Shown here one piece after another: positions 8,772 through 19,531 of a DNA stretch of 64,000 nt. Origin of the DNA: Isochrysis galbana (lineage: Eukaryota > Haptophyta > Isochrysidales > Isochrysidaceae); assembly GCA_018136815.1 (NCBI GenBank), contig CM030945.1:1624077-1688076 (forward strand), written 5' to 3'. A program made the position numbers and the translations under genes. The notes under the pieces were generated by a model. It did not search any database and was not told where the DNA came from. It was given only the letters and a program-made list of their open reading frames with translations. How positions within the stretch are numbered: position 1 is the first letter of the stretch; every line of letters starts with the position of its first letter.

Positions 8772-10889
8772 ATGTTGTCCGCTACGCTGACGGCGCTCGT
8801 GCTGGGCGCGCCTGCTGGCCAGCCAGCGGCGCCGCCCTCGCAACTACTTGTCCTTGGTATGCATCACTCGGGCACCTCGCTCGTCGCCAACCTAACGATG
8901 ATGCTCGGCGCATTTGGTGGAGCACGCGAGGACATGCTCCTCCACCCGACTAATCCGCTCAAGTACTGGGAGCGCGCTGACGTGGTTGGGCTCGATGAAG
9001 CACGTCTTGCTGCGGGCATTGATGCTGCGGCGGAGCGGTACGACATGCCCGAGTGGGTGGCGTATGGCTTCGATGAAGCCAAGCCGGCCATAAAGGTCTC
9101 GGCCATGTCGGATGCGCGCAGTGTCGTGAGTAAGCTCAACGCGCAGCGCCCGTGGGTGACCAAGGACCCGCGCATGGCTCTGCTCGCCAAGGAGTGGATG
9201 GAGCTGCTGGACGCGCCCGCATGCATCGTTGTGCACCGTGAGCCCCTCTCGATTGCAAACTCGATGATGATCTACTCTCACAACGTCTCGTTCGCCGAGT
9301 GGGCCTCTGTCTATGAGGCCTACTACGGCAGTATCGCGCGCTCCTGTGCGGGTGTGCCCACTGCCGTGGTCAACCACGACGAGCTGATCGCGGCGCCCTA
9401 CGAGACGCTCGCGAAGCTGCATTCTGACCTTAGTGCGCTTGGCGTCGAGGGCCTCACCATGCCGTCGGAGGACAGCATCAACCGCCTCCTCCGACCGACG
9501 CAAAAGAAGAACGTCAAGTATCTTGCCTCCGAGCGTAGCGTCGTCGGTCCGGCGGCCACCGCCCTCTCCGCCTCCATCTCGCGCGGCCAGATCGAGGCTC
9601 CGGTTGCCTCACCATGGGTCTACAAGCCGCTCCGCAAGACGGAGGCGTACGCCACCCTGCTGACCACCGCGAACGTCGACTACTTCCGCGGCGCGCTCGT
9701 GCTCGGCTCGTCCATCCGCTCCTTTGACTCGACGCGCGACCTCATTTGCCTCGTCACCGCCTCTGTCCCCGAAGAATGGCGAGACGCCCTCACCGTTGCC
9801 GGCTGGACCACGGTTGTTGTTGACGAGGTGCCTGAGTTCTGGTTCGGCAAGTCCGAGGAGTGTTCGCGCTTCGATAAAGACCAGGGCGAGCGCTGGGGCC
9901 ATATGGCAACCAAGCTCCGCCTGTGGCAACAGCTCAAGTACTCGCGCGTTCTCTACATGGACGCCGACACCGTCCTCACCGGCGAGGCCGACGACATCTT
10001 TGAGAAGACCGAGGGCTTTGCGGCTGAACGCGCCAGGTACCATTCCTACTTCAACGCGGGCATCATGCTTCTCACTCCTTCCCAGTCTACGTACGACGAA
10101 CTCATCGCGCTTGGTGGACAGGCACACAAGAAGAGCTTCGGTAACGTCATCGATTGCACCGAGCAGGGTCTCCTCAACTCGTACTATGACGGCTCCACCA
10201 GTGAGCGCTCTGTGACCAAACTCGCTGTTGGCCGTGCCGATGTTGCAGCTGATTGGCAGGCTAGCGCCGCGCCCTTCGCTGTGCACTGGATCACCCACAC
10301 GTGCCCCAAGCCGTGGCTCGTGGCCGATGGCTCCGAGGACGTGCCCTCGCACTGCGACCCCATGGTTTACGATTACTGGCACCGCATTTGGAGCCGCTTG
10401 ACCTCGTCCGCGACCGACGAGTCGTCGCAAGGCAGCTTTGGCAGCCGCAACGGTGCACGCCGCATGCTGCGCCGCCTGTCCGGTGTGAGCGCCGGGCACT
10501 CGGCCGTGCACAAGGCGACCATCACGGAGATCGCCTCGGACGTCCACGCGAGCATCGGTCGCCAGCTACGCGAGGTCGTGACGCGCCGCCGCCAACTCCG
10601 CCGCCGCTGGCGCCGTGACGACGAGTATGAGTCGGGCTGGGGTGAAAACACCATTGCATGGATTGCTATCATCGGCACTCTCGTGCTAGGCCTCGGCGCC
10701 GGCGCGCTCCTGCACAAACTCTTCATCAAACCCCCTGATACGGTATCGAAGAACATGACTGTCGTGCAGGCCAAGCGTATGGGCTTCCAGGCGCTAGGCG
10801 AGGGCAAGGGGCCGGTCGGCGTCGTCAGCGCAGTCGACGATGATGATGACGAGGAGGATGACGACGACGAAGACGAGCCCAAGAAGTAG
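8772..10889 (+). CDS. Sulfotransferase-like + GT8 glycosyltransferase fusion protein
   Basis: 705 residues in one open exon. A short hydrophobic N-terminus (1-20) suggests secretory entry. Residues ~25-36 (LLVLGMHHSGTS) match the 5'-phosphosulfate-binding loop of membrane-associated sulfotransferase-like proteins, and TKDPRMALL with VHREPLSIANS fits the 3'-phosphate region, so residues ~25-270 form a sulfotransferase fold. Residues ~290-530 resemble a glycogenin-type GT8 enzyme: TLLTTANVDYFRGALVLGSS at the start, the metal-binding DxD in YMDADTVL (~395), FNAGIMLL, EQGLLN and HWITHTCPKPW at the end. A transmembrane helix (~625-650) and an Asp/Glu tail close the protein. It probably acts in the Golgi on polysaccharide or glycoprotein. 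The function of each half follows from family knowledge, and the combined role is inference. Confidence 0.85.
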   Translation: MLSATLTALVLGAPAGQPAAPPSQLLVLGMHHSGTSLVANLTMMLGAFGGAREDMLLHPTNPLKYWERADVVGLDEARLAAGIDAAAERYDMPEWVAYGFDEAKPAIKVSAMSDARSVVSKLNAQRPWVTKDPRMALLAKEWMELLDAPACIVVHREPLSIANSMMIYSHNVSFAEWASVYEAYYGSIARSCAGVPTAVVNHDELIAAPYETLAKLHSDLSALGVEGLTMPSEDSINRLLRPTQKKNVKYLASERSVVGPAATALSASISRGQIEAPVASPWVYKPLRKTEAYATLLTTANVDYFRGALVLGSSIRSFDSTRDLICLVTASVPEEWRDALTVAGWTTVVVDEVPEFWFGKSEECSRFDKDQGERWGHMATKLRLWQQLKYSRVLYMDADTVLTGEADDIFEKTEGFAAERARYHSYFNAGIMLLTPSQSTYDELIALGGQAHKKSFGNVIDCTEQGLLNSYYDGSTSERSVTKLAVGRADVAADWQASAAPFAVHWITHTCPKPWLVADGSEDVPSHCDPMVYDYWHRIWSRLTSSATDESSQGSFGSRNGARRMLRRLSGVSAGHSAVHKATITEIASDVHASIGRQLREVVTRRRQLRRRWRRDDEYESGWGENTIAWIAIIGTLVLGLGAGALLHKLFIKPPDTVSKNMTVVQAKRMGFQALGEGKGPVGVVSAVDDDDDEEDDDDEDEPKK

Positions 10890-11919
10890 ATTGCGCCGCA
10901 TGGAGTTTCTTCTTTCTTCTGGGAGGATGCAGCCGTGAAGAGGCTAGTCGTTGGTACTCTTTGGGCAGCGGGTTTGGCGTGCGTGTGGGTGACTGGAGGT
11001 TGGGCGGCGAGGGGACGGGAGAGGGTAGGGGATTGTGGTGGGCTGCCGTAGCCCGGGCGTGTTTGCTCCCGCTCTTGAGATGCACCGGGGCGGACCGCTT
11101 TGAGCGGCACACGCCACTTAAGGGCCCGTTTACGGGGCGGCAAGACCCATTGTGTTCTGCTATGCCGGGTTTCGCATCGAGACGGGATGGCAATGCGCGT
11201 GAGCTGTAGGTTGGGCAGGGTGTGTCGGACTGCAAATCGCCTCGGCGAGGTGCAAAGCCGAGAGCGAGCCGGCGTGGGAGCTCTTCAAGCATAGGCGTAT
11301 CGCCCTGGCTACGATTGGCACCAGGGCCCACCCGCAGCGGCTCTTTCGCTAGCTCGCAACTCCGGTGTGCCTCTCTTATGGTTAGTAGCGTTCGTGTGAC
11401 TCTTTAGGCCCTGTGATGTCATCGCAACCATCAACAGGCGCTGTGCAACTTTTTGCGTCGTGCAACGTATTATGATGTAAAATATTTTATATCATCATCT
11501 TCTGAACTTCAAAGTTCATACTTGGTGCCGCCATGGACCATGGAGCGCGCCGGCGCAGCCCTTCTCTCCTATATTAGTTAGGCCCCCCCGCCGAGGGCGC
11601 CCCCCCAAGCCCAGTTCCCATGGACCAGTCGCAGACGATGCGACCGCGTCCGCCAGCAGAGACCGAGCAGGTATGTGCGACCCCGGTCGCGCCACACGGC
11701 CCGTGGCTCCGGCCACATCCACATCCAGCACAACAGCCATGCTGGCTGCTGCCCCCCCCCCCCCCCATGGGGGGGGGGGGGCGCCGCCTCGCGGCGTAGC
11801 GGGTTGCGGCGGCGACGGGCACAGCGCCGCGGGTCGCGGCGGCGATCACAGCGGCGACGGGAGTGGCGGCGGGAGCTATCACGGCGGCGGGAGCGGTCGT
11901 AGCGGCGTGAGGGTGCAAC
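10890..11919. other. Intergenic, no gene seen
   Basis: Ends in a run of C/G homopolymers around 11751-11780 and GGC/GGA-rich repeats to 11910. ORFs here are Gly/Arg/Pro-rich shadows. GC content drops sharply after about 11920. Confidence 0.5.
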
Positions 11920-12126
11920 TTGAGGTTCCCTTTTTTTTACCCCCCCATGGCCATTTTCGACACCTTATACAATTCTACCCCAAACATTCACCACCCCCAA
12001 AAATATGTCCCTAGATGCAAACGCATATGGGTCCAATTGTTGCAGACGGGTCGCTGCTTGTCACGGGACAAGGGGCAAGGGGGTCGGCCGCGCGGATTGA
12101 TTTCAAATAATAAAGAAGTCATCTTC

Positions 12127-12833
12127 ATGTTTATCATCGTGATATTATCTACGCTATTTCTAGGCGGGAAGCATTGCGTCAAGCATTACTTTGGATGTCG
12201 ACAGAGGTTTTACCCGAACGAACCCCTACAAAGTTTTTCCGCCATCTTGATTGAGATGCTCGCTAACAACTTTGAACTCATTGAAAGAGAGTTTCTTGGC
12301 AGTGAGTACAAAATTTGTGACTGGCCAGAAGAGTATCTCTACACAAAAGAAGATGGTCATGATTGGAAGGTAGTTCCACTCTATGGCTTTGGAGTTTGGA
12401 ACGCAGAGTACTCGACAATATTTCCAAAGACAATTGAATTAATCAGAACCATTCCAGGACTTCGAACTGCAATCTTTAATCTTTAGCAAACTCGGTCCTA
12501 AAACTGAACTGAACAAACATCGCGGATGGAGCGGATTAGCCAATGAAGCTCTTCGTTGTCACGTAGGCGTTGTTGTTCCAGATCCTGACACGAAAGGTAG
12601 AAAGAAGTGGGGTTGCAGACGAGGATGAATTTCGCCAGATTACAAAGGGAGAGTGGATTGTGTTCGATGACAGCAAAGAACACATTGGCGTGAACGATAC
12701 TGACGAGAATAGAGTCGTTTTGCTTCTTGACATAGAAAGACCATGGTGGGTGAAGAAAGGAGAAAGTAAAATACAAGATACTCCGGAGTTGTTAGATTTT
12801 GTCGCCAAATTTACTAGAGTCTTACTTACTTAG
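12127..12833 (+). pseudogene. Broken Asp/Asn beta-hydroxylase-like gene
   Basis: A hydrophobic N-terminal segment (about 12127-12165) is followed by a region ending EYSTIFPKTIELIRTIPGL, as in aspartyl/asparaginyl beta-hydroxylases (PF05118, Fe(II)/2-oxoglutarate dioxygenases). The frame then stops near 12486, continues in another frame with the family's core (KTELNKHRGWSG, LRCHVGVVVP), and shifts again near 12600 to GEWIVFDDSKEHIGVND and RVVLLLDIERPWW. The metal-binding His residues of HRG and EH are present. No GT...AG intron explains either frame change, so at least two indels break the gene. The stretch is much more AT-rich than its neighbours, which suggests foreign origin. Confidence 0.75.
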
Positions 12834-12963
12834 AGCGGACCCATACTTTATTAGTTTACGTGATTCAATAATTGTTACGCAGACTGTCGACTTCGACACG
12901 CGCATATGGCGGACTCCCCGAGCCCCAACGTCAAGTTAGCAGCAGGCGTTCAAGCCAAGATCA

Positions 12964-13470
12964 TCATGTGCCGTAGACAGTGAAACTGATTGGCCACGGA
13001 AGAGGGAGCATTGGCAACTTTGGCCTTGATGCTATCCCCTTCGATTGGTAGCACATTCGCACATTCGTCTTGATGAAATCAAAGAGCTCAAACGCATACG
13101 CGTTTGCGCTTGCCACATTGCGCATGAGTTCCACGACGTCTTCAAAGAGCTCCCATTCGACGCTGCCGGTTCCTCCCTCATAGCCCATCGTGCAGGCGTG
13201 CATGATGGCCGTGTACCCGTCTGGGTCGCGCATGTCGATGTTGACGGACGAATGTTGAAGAATAACATCGATGGAGTTGATCGAAGCACATTCACATGCG
13301 CACATCAAAGCCGTTATGCCATGCTCTGGGTGCACTTGGTTGGGATCATCGCCCTCATCTAGAAGGCGCTTGACTTCGAACTGGTCGTCCTCGTTCCTGT
13401 GCGTTCCGTGATAAGGATACGTTAGTGTGGAGAGTGTTGACGTGAGTGTGGTGTCATCTCGTCGGTCCAC
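12964..13470 (-). CDS. Ankyrin-repeat protein
   Basis: 168 residues with about two ankyrin repeats: HGITALMCACECASINSIDV and DGYTAIMHACTMGYEG, each with the TALM/TAIM...A-C pattern and a following variable loop. No signal peptide or membrane segment. The start at 13470 lies in sequence that resembles the 5' part of a retroelement on the other strand, so the true N-terminus may differ. It sits next to the broken hydroxylase. Both types are common in large DNA viruses of protists and in bacteria, but also in hosts. Partner and role unknown. Confidence 0.55.
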   Translation of the reverse strand: MDRRDDTTLTSTLSTLTYPYHGTHRNEDDQFEVKRLLDEGDDPNQVHPEHGITALMCACECASINSIDVILQHSSVNIDMRDPDGYTAIMHACTMGYEGGTGSVEWELFEDVVELMRNVASANAYAFELFDFIKTNVRMCYQSKGIASRPKLPMLPLPWPISFTVYGT

Positions 13471-13810
13471 CGGCCCTTGGCCATCCGTCGTCTGTCGTTC
13501 TTCGTTCGTCGCTCTCGTTCTCGTTCTCGTTCCCGTTCTCGTCCCTCGTTCTCAACACTACCTCAATACCAAACCTCCCCACTCCCACTCCCTCAGCCTC
13601 AGCCTATCACTCCCGATCCGCCCAGCCATGTCCGCTCCGTCGTCGCGCTCGCCCTCGCCCAAGCCCGTCCTCCCGCCTTTCTCTGCTGAGGAGGTGGTCC
13701 AGCCCGTCATTCCATCACTCCCGGCCACCTTCGCCGCGCCTTCGCCGATCTTTCCCTTCCGAATCGTCGCATATCGAGCCAGTAGTCATGCTCGATCCGT
13801 CAACCCTTAG
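13471..13810 (+). mobile_element. LTR-retroelement leader and gag-start fragment
   Basis: A run of CGTTCTCGTTCTC-type repeats leads to an ATG at 13628, which opens a Ser/Pro/Ala-rich frame (MSAPSSRSPSPKPVLPPFSA) stopping at 13810. The same arrangement and a closely similar start occur at 43920-44374 (MSLSPPSSPSPKPACPPSSA) next to an LTR-like repeat. I read both as the leader and N-terminus of one retroelement's gag, truncated here. Confidence 0.5.
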
Positions 13811-14014
13811 CCCTTAGACCTTAGAAATTAAAATGGTGTTTGACCGCCCTATAACATAAGTATATCAGCTCCTGGGGAGCTGATACTAATGGGTCAGTAC
13901 TAATATTAGTACTCACAGCCCAATTAGGAAAAAAAGGGAACCTCGAGTTCGAGTTGCGAGTTGCACCTTCTTATTGCTTATTGTGCTTGATTGCACATGC
14001 ACATGCATCCCGAG

Positions 14015-14190
14015 GCGCTCTAATGCCCCGCACGCCCGCCCCCAGGCTCTGCCAGGGTCTCTGCTGGGCCTGCGGGGACATCTTGACCCGCGCCTTCACC
14101 TGCGTCTGCGTGCAGCATCGGCCAGCGGCTCAGTTTGCTCAGTGCAGGGCCCATATTCCCAGTTCTCAGTTGCATCGTTTTCTTATTATT
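14015..14190 (+). repeat. Dispersed repeat (partner 26470-26630)
   Basis: The string GCTCTGCC(A/G)GGGTCTCTGC, the following ACATCTT...ACCTGCGTC block and GTGCAGCATCGGCCAG are shared in order with 26500-26600, with short indels. This copy ends about 25 bases before the first candidate start of the Tim17-like gene, so the repeat forms its immediate upstream region. Confidence 0.75.
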
Positions 14191-14212
14191 CTGTGAGTGT
14201 TCGGACTTGTTT

Positions 14213-14731
14213 ATGAATGCCGCTGGCGTCGCGCTGGTCTCTGCGGTGGCGCGCCGCAGGTCAAGCAGCGACACACCCCGAACGAGAGGGCCGCCTGAGC
14301 ATAGAGAGAGGAGAGACGGGGGCGATATGGGTGGCGAAGTGGTGGGTGTACCCATCCGTCCCCTGCACGAGCGGGTACGCGACTACGCACTTGTCTCTGG
14401 CGGCGGCGGGGCGGTGGTGGGCGCCACACTTGCAGCCGCACGCGGTGGCCAGCTGCTGCATGGCGCCACGTGGGTAGGCGGGTACTGGGCGCTTGCAGCG
14501 TCTGTCTTCGTCGGCTTACGCCACGCCATCCTTCAGGAGAGGTGGCAGGAGGACCGCGAGGCAGTCAGCGGGATCGCTGCCGCGACTGTGGGCGCCGGAG
14601 CGACAACATTGAGTGGTGCTCAAAGACGGACCGTGGCACAGACTGGCTTCCTGTGTTTTCTTGGTGGATTCACCCTGCATTATTTCCACCGGTGGTGGCT
14701 GCGCGCTCGCCTCGATTGGGCCGAGTCTTGA
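14213..14731 (+). CDS. Tim17/22/23-like small membrane protein
   Basis: 172 residues from the first in-frame ATG (14213), or 134 from the ATG at 14327. The longer form has an Arg/Ser-rich leader (SAVARRRSSSDTPRTRG) that would suit a mitochondrial presequence. The core has three or four Gly/Ala-rich hydrophobic segments (GGGGAVVGATLAAARGG, YWALAASVFVGLRHA, GIAAATVGAGATTL, GFLCFLGGFTLHYFHRWW) with GxxxG spacing and a polar RHAILQERWQEDREA link, as in Tim17-family and related inner-membrane proteins. No introns. The family call rests on pattern only. Confidence 0.55.
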   Translation: MNAAGVALVSAVARRRSSSDTPRTRGPPEHRERRDGGDMGGEVVGVPIRPLHERVRDYALVSGGGGAVVGATLAAARGGQLLHGATWVGGYWALAASVFVGLRHAILQERWQEDREAVSGIAAATVGAGATTLSGAQRRTVAQTGFLCFLGGFTLHYFHRWWLRARLDWAES

Positions 14732-15834
14732 GAACGTCTAGCTTGACATGAGGCATCAACTATATCTTGGGATTGATGGCTGGGTGAATCAAGAAGTCCT
14801 CCCAATGGCTTTTGTTTGTAGAGCTACTCTCTCTCGGCCAGGTAAGAATCAAGGCACACATGAGAGAAGCACGAACCACTGGACACACATTTCTCAATTG
14901 GGCCGGCTGTCCAACTCTTGTAGACTGGGAGAGCACCTTGGTGGAAGTCCGCTTGCTGTGTGCAGACCAAGCGAGGGGTGGTGCGGCGCATATGGGGGGT
15001 CTCATTGCTTCTTGTGGGTGGCTACTGGCTACCTTGTACCTTGTAGTTGTGTGATCTGGGAGTGGCTGGTAGCATTTTGACGACCGAATTTCAAGTCAGG
15101 ATTCGCATGGTATGTAGACGGAGGGACGTCCGATGAGGGGAACCCCCGGGCAGGGCCCTCACACGACCGAGCTGCACAACAAGAACAAGGCACGACGCAT
15201 GTAGGACACAGGAGGTGACCCTGGGGAATCCGTAGACACGTAGGAGAGGTGGAAAATACAGGCAGCTAGTTGTAGGTAGTAGGTTTAAAGCTGCTTAAAC
15301 CTAAAACAACTGAGCGTTAGTACCACTACTCCCACTAGCCCGGTACTATCACGACACCCCTCAGCGCACCTGCCCGTACGCCTTGACGTGTTGACGTGTC
15401 GCTGTCGTGCTGTCACTAGACACTAGACACATACCCATATGCACCCCTACGAATCTCCCCCCTCGCAAACCCCCGGCTCCCATTATAACTCCCCACAGGC
15501 TACAATGAGGGAAAACCCATTGAGGCGGACCGACCTAAGTCGGGCGACTCTCCGGGAAAAGGCACCGGGGGGGGGGGAGGAACCTCTCGTCATGCATGAA
15601 TCATGAAAAGAAACGGCCGCCTTACTGCTCTCGCCGCGAGCTATCCGCCTCGAGAAATAAAAGACTGCGCCTCGAGATGATACCTGCCACCGTGGTTCTT
15701 GTAGGCGCCTTGAGCCTCTCCCTCCTCCTCCCCCTCCTGTCGCCAGCCGCCCGTCTCCGCCCGTTTGCTAACGCAAACGAGACCCGTTTCCCGTTTCTCA
15801 CCGCCCTCTCCCTCTCTTCCTCTCCGTTCTCCTC
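14732..15834. other. Intergenic, no gene seen
   Basis: Short unrelated ORFs only. At 15309-15338 is a ~30 bp string (ctgagcgttagtaccactac...) repeated at 40652-40681, directly before the LTR-like repeat there. At 15560-15580 is a G-run. Confidence 0.45.
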
Positions 15835-16275
15835 CACTTGTGTCCCTGCGCCACGGCCTGTTCTCAGAGGCCCTTTGGGGGCTCCCAGAGGGCTAGCCAG
15901 GGCAGCTCAGGGGGCAGTGGCAGTGGAGGGTGGGGCTCAGCCCCTGGCCCCCGCGCCCCCGCCTGCCTCTCCCACGCTAAGCCTCGCTGGCCCTGGGCCC
16001 TGGGGGCCGCCCGAAGCCCTCTGTCTGCCTGGCGACCGGGGATGGGGGGGGAGTCAGCTCGAGGGCAGGCCCATGCTGGGCGTGGGAGTGCGAGTCACGG
16101 CCCGCGCCCACTAGGAGTCTGGGCCAGAGTGTGTTGATTGCCCAAGCCCCCTGCCAGAGGGCAGGGGCTGGGGTTGATTGTGATTGTACGGGCCCACCCC
16201 GGGGGTGTCCGCGATGGAGAGAGGGGGGCGCGAGGCCCGCATTGACCCCCACTTATAAAAGTAGGTTGAGGTTTA
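15835..16275 (+). repeat. GC-rich dispersed element (relatives at 54738-56230)
   Basis: Shares GGGCAGCTCAGGGGGCAGTG, a small hairpin around CAGAGGGCAGGGGCTGGG, the string GATGGAGAGAGGGGGGCGCG and the end ACTTATAAAAGTAG with the two arms of the inverted repeat at 54738-56230. The ORFs across it translate the same Gly/Pro/Trp-rich nonsense in each copy and have no homologue I know. A looser relative is at 23940-24380. Confidence 0.75.
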
Positions 16276-16443
16276 AAGCTTAAATGAAGAAGCGCGCGTG
16301 AGCGTGAGGAGTGTGGCGACCAGGCTGCAGCGATGGCAAGGGAGAAGCGGGGCGCCGGAGCTTGCAGCCTTGGGTCCTTGCCGGGGCGTGGTTTGTGGTA
16401 GTAGCGGCTGCCTGGCTGAGCCCCGGACGCATTGCAGATGGTT

Positions 16444-16543
16444 NNNNNNNNNNNNNNNNNNNNNNNNNNNNNNNNNNNNNNNNNNNNNNNNNNNNNNNNN
16501 NNNNNNNNNNNNNNNNNNNNNNNNNNNNNNNNNNNNNNNNNNN
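16444..16543. other. Assembly gap (100 N)
   Basis: Exactly 100 N, the conventional size for a gap of unknown length. It lies just upstream of the kinase start at 16567, so upstream exons or promoter may be missing. Confidence 0.99.
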
Positions 16544-16566
16544 CCCCACCCACCCACTACCCATCG

Positions 16567-19531
16567 ATGGAGGCTAACCGCGGCGTCTTCAAGAGGGTGG
16601 GGCCGTATGACCTCTCCACTACGCTCGGTCCGTGGCGCCTCGCCTCCTCCTCCTCTCCCCCTCCCTCTCCCCCTCCCTCTCCCTCCCCCTACCCCTCTCT
16701 CCCTCCCCCTTGCTCTCCCTCTCCCTCTCCCTCTCCCTCTCCCTCTCCCTCTCCCTCTCCCTCTCCCTCTCCCTCTCCCTCTCCCTCTCCCTCTCCCTCT
16801 CCCTCTCCCTCTCCCTCCCTCCCTCCCTCCCTCCCCCCCCACCTCCCTCCCCCTGCCTCTCTCTCATCCCTCTCTCCTTCCTCCCCACTCCCTCCCTCTC
16901 TCTCCCGATGGCTGCCGATCGGCTTCTCTGCTCAGCCCTGCTAGGCATTCGCCGCCCCAGCACCCCTCCCAGCACATACATGTCCTCATTCGCCGACTCC
17001 TGCTCCATCACCGCCCTCGCCTCCCTCTCCTTCTCCGCTCGCAGGCCAGGGCTCCTTTGCGATGGTCTACCGCGGCCAGCACCGCGAGAGCAACCGCAGC
17101 CTCGCCGTTAAGGCGATCGTGAGGGCGAGACTCAACCAGAAGCTGCAGCAGAACCTAGAGGCAGAGATCACCATTTTGCAGACACTTCAGCACCCAAACA
17201 TCGTCCGCCTCCACGACGTGCAGACCACAGAGCGGCATGTCTACCTTATCATGGAGCTCTGCCCCGGAGGAGACCTCATGCGTGTCATCCGTTCGAAAGG
17301 GGCGCAGACTGAGGCGCAGACGCGCTACTATCTGCGACAGCTCGCGCAGGGACTGCGCTACCTGCGCGATCACTACCTGGTACACAGAGACCTCAAGCCA
17401 CAGAACCTGCTCCTCTCCTCTACAATGCCGGACGCCGTGCTGAAGATCGCCGACTTTGGCTTTGCTCGCTACATGCAGCAGGCTGATATGGCCGAGACGT
17501 TGTGCGGCTCGCCGCTCTACATGGCACCGGAGATCCTGCGCTTTCAAAAATATGATGCTAAGGCGGACTTATGGTCCGTCGGCACGATCGTATATGAGCT
17601 ACTCACCGCCCACCCACCGTTCACGGGCGCCAACCACGTGCAGGTGAGCGCCTATAGATTCAGGGCACCTCTGCGCGTGTCCCTTGGCTGGTTGTGGCCC
17701 CTGTGCGAGCCCAACAGCATTCGCCCGATCCTCTCCACGCCTGCAGCTCCTGAAGCAAATTGAGGAGAAGGAGGTCGAACTCCCTGCACACCTCTCTCCG
17801 TCTTGCTGCGCCCTGCTCTTGTCCTTACTCCGGCGCGAGGCGACGGAGCGGCTCTCGTTCGAGCAGTTCTTCGCCCACCCATTTCTCTGCTCGGACTCGC
17901 CGGAGCAGCACCCACACCCAGCCATCTCAAGCGCTGCCACCGCCGTTGTGTCCGAACCACCGCCAGTATCCACGGCAGGGCTCGCTGACGTGCACGCTCC
18001 GCCGAGGCAAGCTGTCATGGAGCCAGTTGATGCTCCCTCAGGCGGAAATCAACCACTCAATGTTCCGATCTCGGAGCGGTCATCCGCACAGGCTCTGTCC
18101 CCAATGCAGCTTCCCGCTGCCTCTGTGGTGCCGTCTCCCAAACCTGCCTTGCACCCCAACCTGCCGGCGCAGCCACGAACGGAATGCCAATCCTCTCTAG
18201 CGATTCCCAACCCGTCCGATGCGCCATTTGCCACCTTCAACCATAAGCCGCCGGTGCCGAGGAAGAGCCGATCGCCGACCGCAGCCTTGCTCGCATCCTC
18301 ACCACCCAACGGGGCACAAATCTCGCCTGCCCTTCCCAGCTGCATCCCTGAGCTTGCGCTGCCCGTGTCGCCGGTAGCTTGCGCCCCGGCGCCCGCTGGG
18401 ACGCCAATCAGCCTATCGCCGTCCCCCTCAACGCAACAGCGTGGCCGAGTGGTGGCTATGCCTTCCGCGTCTCAAGGCCAGCTTGTTGCGACTCGTCGGC
18501 AAGTTGTCCCCGTCACCGTTGCGGCGACATCAGCCTCGCCGAATAGTCACCCGACCACGTGTATGGTGTCCGGCCTTGGCGGGGTGAGCCCATCGTCTGT
18601 TGCGCACGACGCGCTCGCCGTGTACGACAAGTCACTCGACGGCCTCGACAATGAATACGTTCTCGTCAGCCAAAGCCCCACCGCGCGTGCGGTGGCGTTC
18701 GCGCAGCAACGTGACCGGCGTGGCGCTGCAGAGTTGCATCAGAGGGCCATCGATGCTGGGCAACGGGGCATGCTGCAGCTGCGGCAGAAACTTCACGACG
18801 AGCAGTTGCCATGTGGCGCCATTCAACCGGAGGGTGCCGTGATTGGAGACGGAGAGAGCGTTGGAGAGGATAGATGCGTATCGCAAGTGGGAAGTTCACA
18901 ACGCATGCCACTAACGGGGCATTACATGCAACAGCATGACCTGCTTCGGAAGGAACAGCAGCATCGGCAGCAGCTCCTCGCAGGCCGGGCCTTCGCTGTT
19001 GCCGAATTGGCGCAGCAGAGCGCCGAAGGTGGGCTTGCGCCTCACGGCGAGTCCTTTTCGATGGTGGAGTCCCTGGCCCTCCACGTGAAGGCGTTGGATC
19101 TCACGCAGCAGGCCATGCAGCTCGCTCAGGCCGACAAGCAGGACATCGTTGTGGTGGGCGCTATCAACGAGGCCAACTCCCATGCTGACGTGCTTCGCGC
19201 CAGATTTGCGACGTTGCTTGAGAGCGCCGAATGGATACGAGAGCAGCTGAGATGCGAGCAGATGTTGCGCAATACTCCGACGGTGTGCGTAGAGGAGCTG
19301 TTGTATCGGCACGCCCTCGCCATGGGGCGAGAGGCTGCCGTCGACGAGATGGTGGGCAAGCTGAACACGAGCCGGGCGCTTTACCAACGTGCGAAGCTCC
19401 TGCTTGAGCAGCTCGCGGAGGAGCCGCAAGTAGGGCACGCGGACCGTGCCGTCTTGAGCAAGTATGCAGCAGGATTTGCGTGGAGGTTGCAAGAGATTGC
19501 CATGAAGGAGGATGCCCGCGGGACACAGTGA
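16567..19531 (+). CDS. ATG1: ATG1/ULK-type Ser/Thr protein kinase
   Basis: Exons 16567-16627, 17045-17643 and 17747-19531 give 814 residues. Intron 1 (GTCCGT...GCAG) splits the Gly loop codon: TTLG joins QGSFAMVYRG. Intron 2 is GTGAGC...CAG, phase 0. Kinase domain (~15-285): VAIK-type Lys in LAVKAI (~41), VHRDLKPQNLLL (~134), DFGFARYM (~157), MAPEILRFQKYDAKADLWSVG, and RREATERLSFEQFFAHPF at the end. A disordered Ser/Pro-rich linker and a helical C-terminus (~560-800) match the tandem MIT-like region by which ATG1 binds ATG13. The order kinase, linker, helical tail and the DFGFARYM/LCGSPLYMAPE signature support ATG1/ULK, which starts autophagy by phosphorylating its complex and membrane targets. 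The first exon is short and its donor is weak. Confidence 0.85.
16640..16860 (+). repeat. (CCCTCT)n tract in kinase intron 1
   Basis: CCCTCT hexamers, about 25 in a row from 16711, flanked by CCCTC variants. The tract lies inside intron 1 on the coding strand and probably acts as an extended polypyrimidine tract. Confidence 0.9.

Noticed and set aside
15596..16137. ORFs of 99-172 residues in the GC-rich element
   Set aside because: The same translated strings appear in either orientation in other repeat copies, so they reflect the repeat, not selection for protein.
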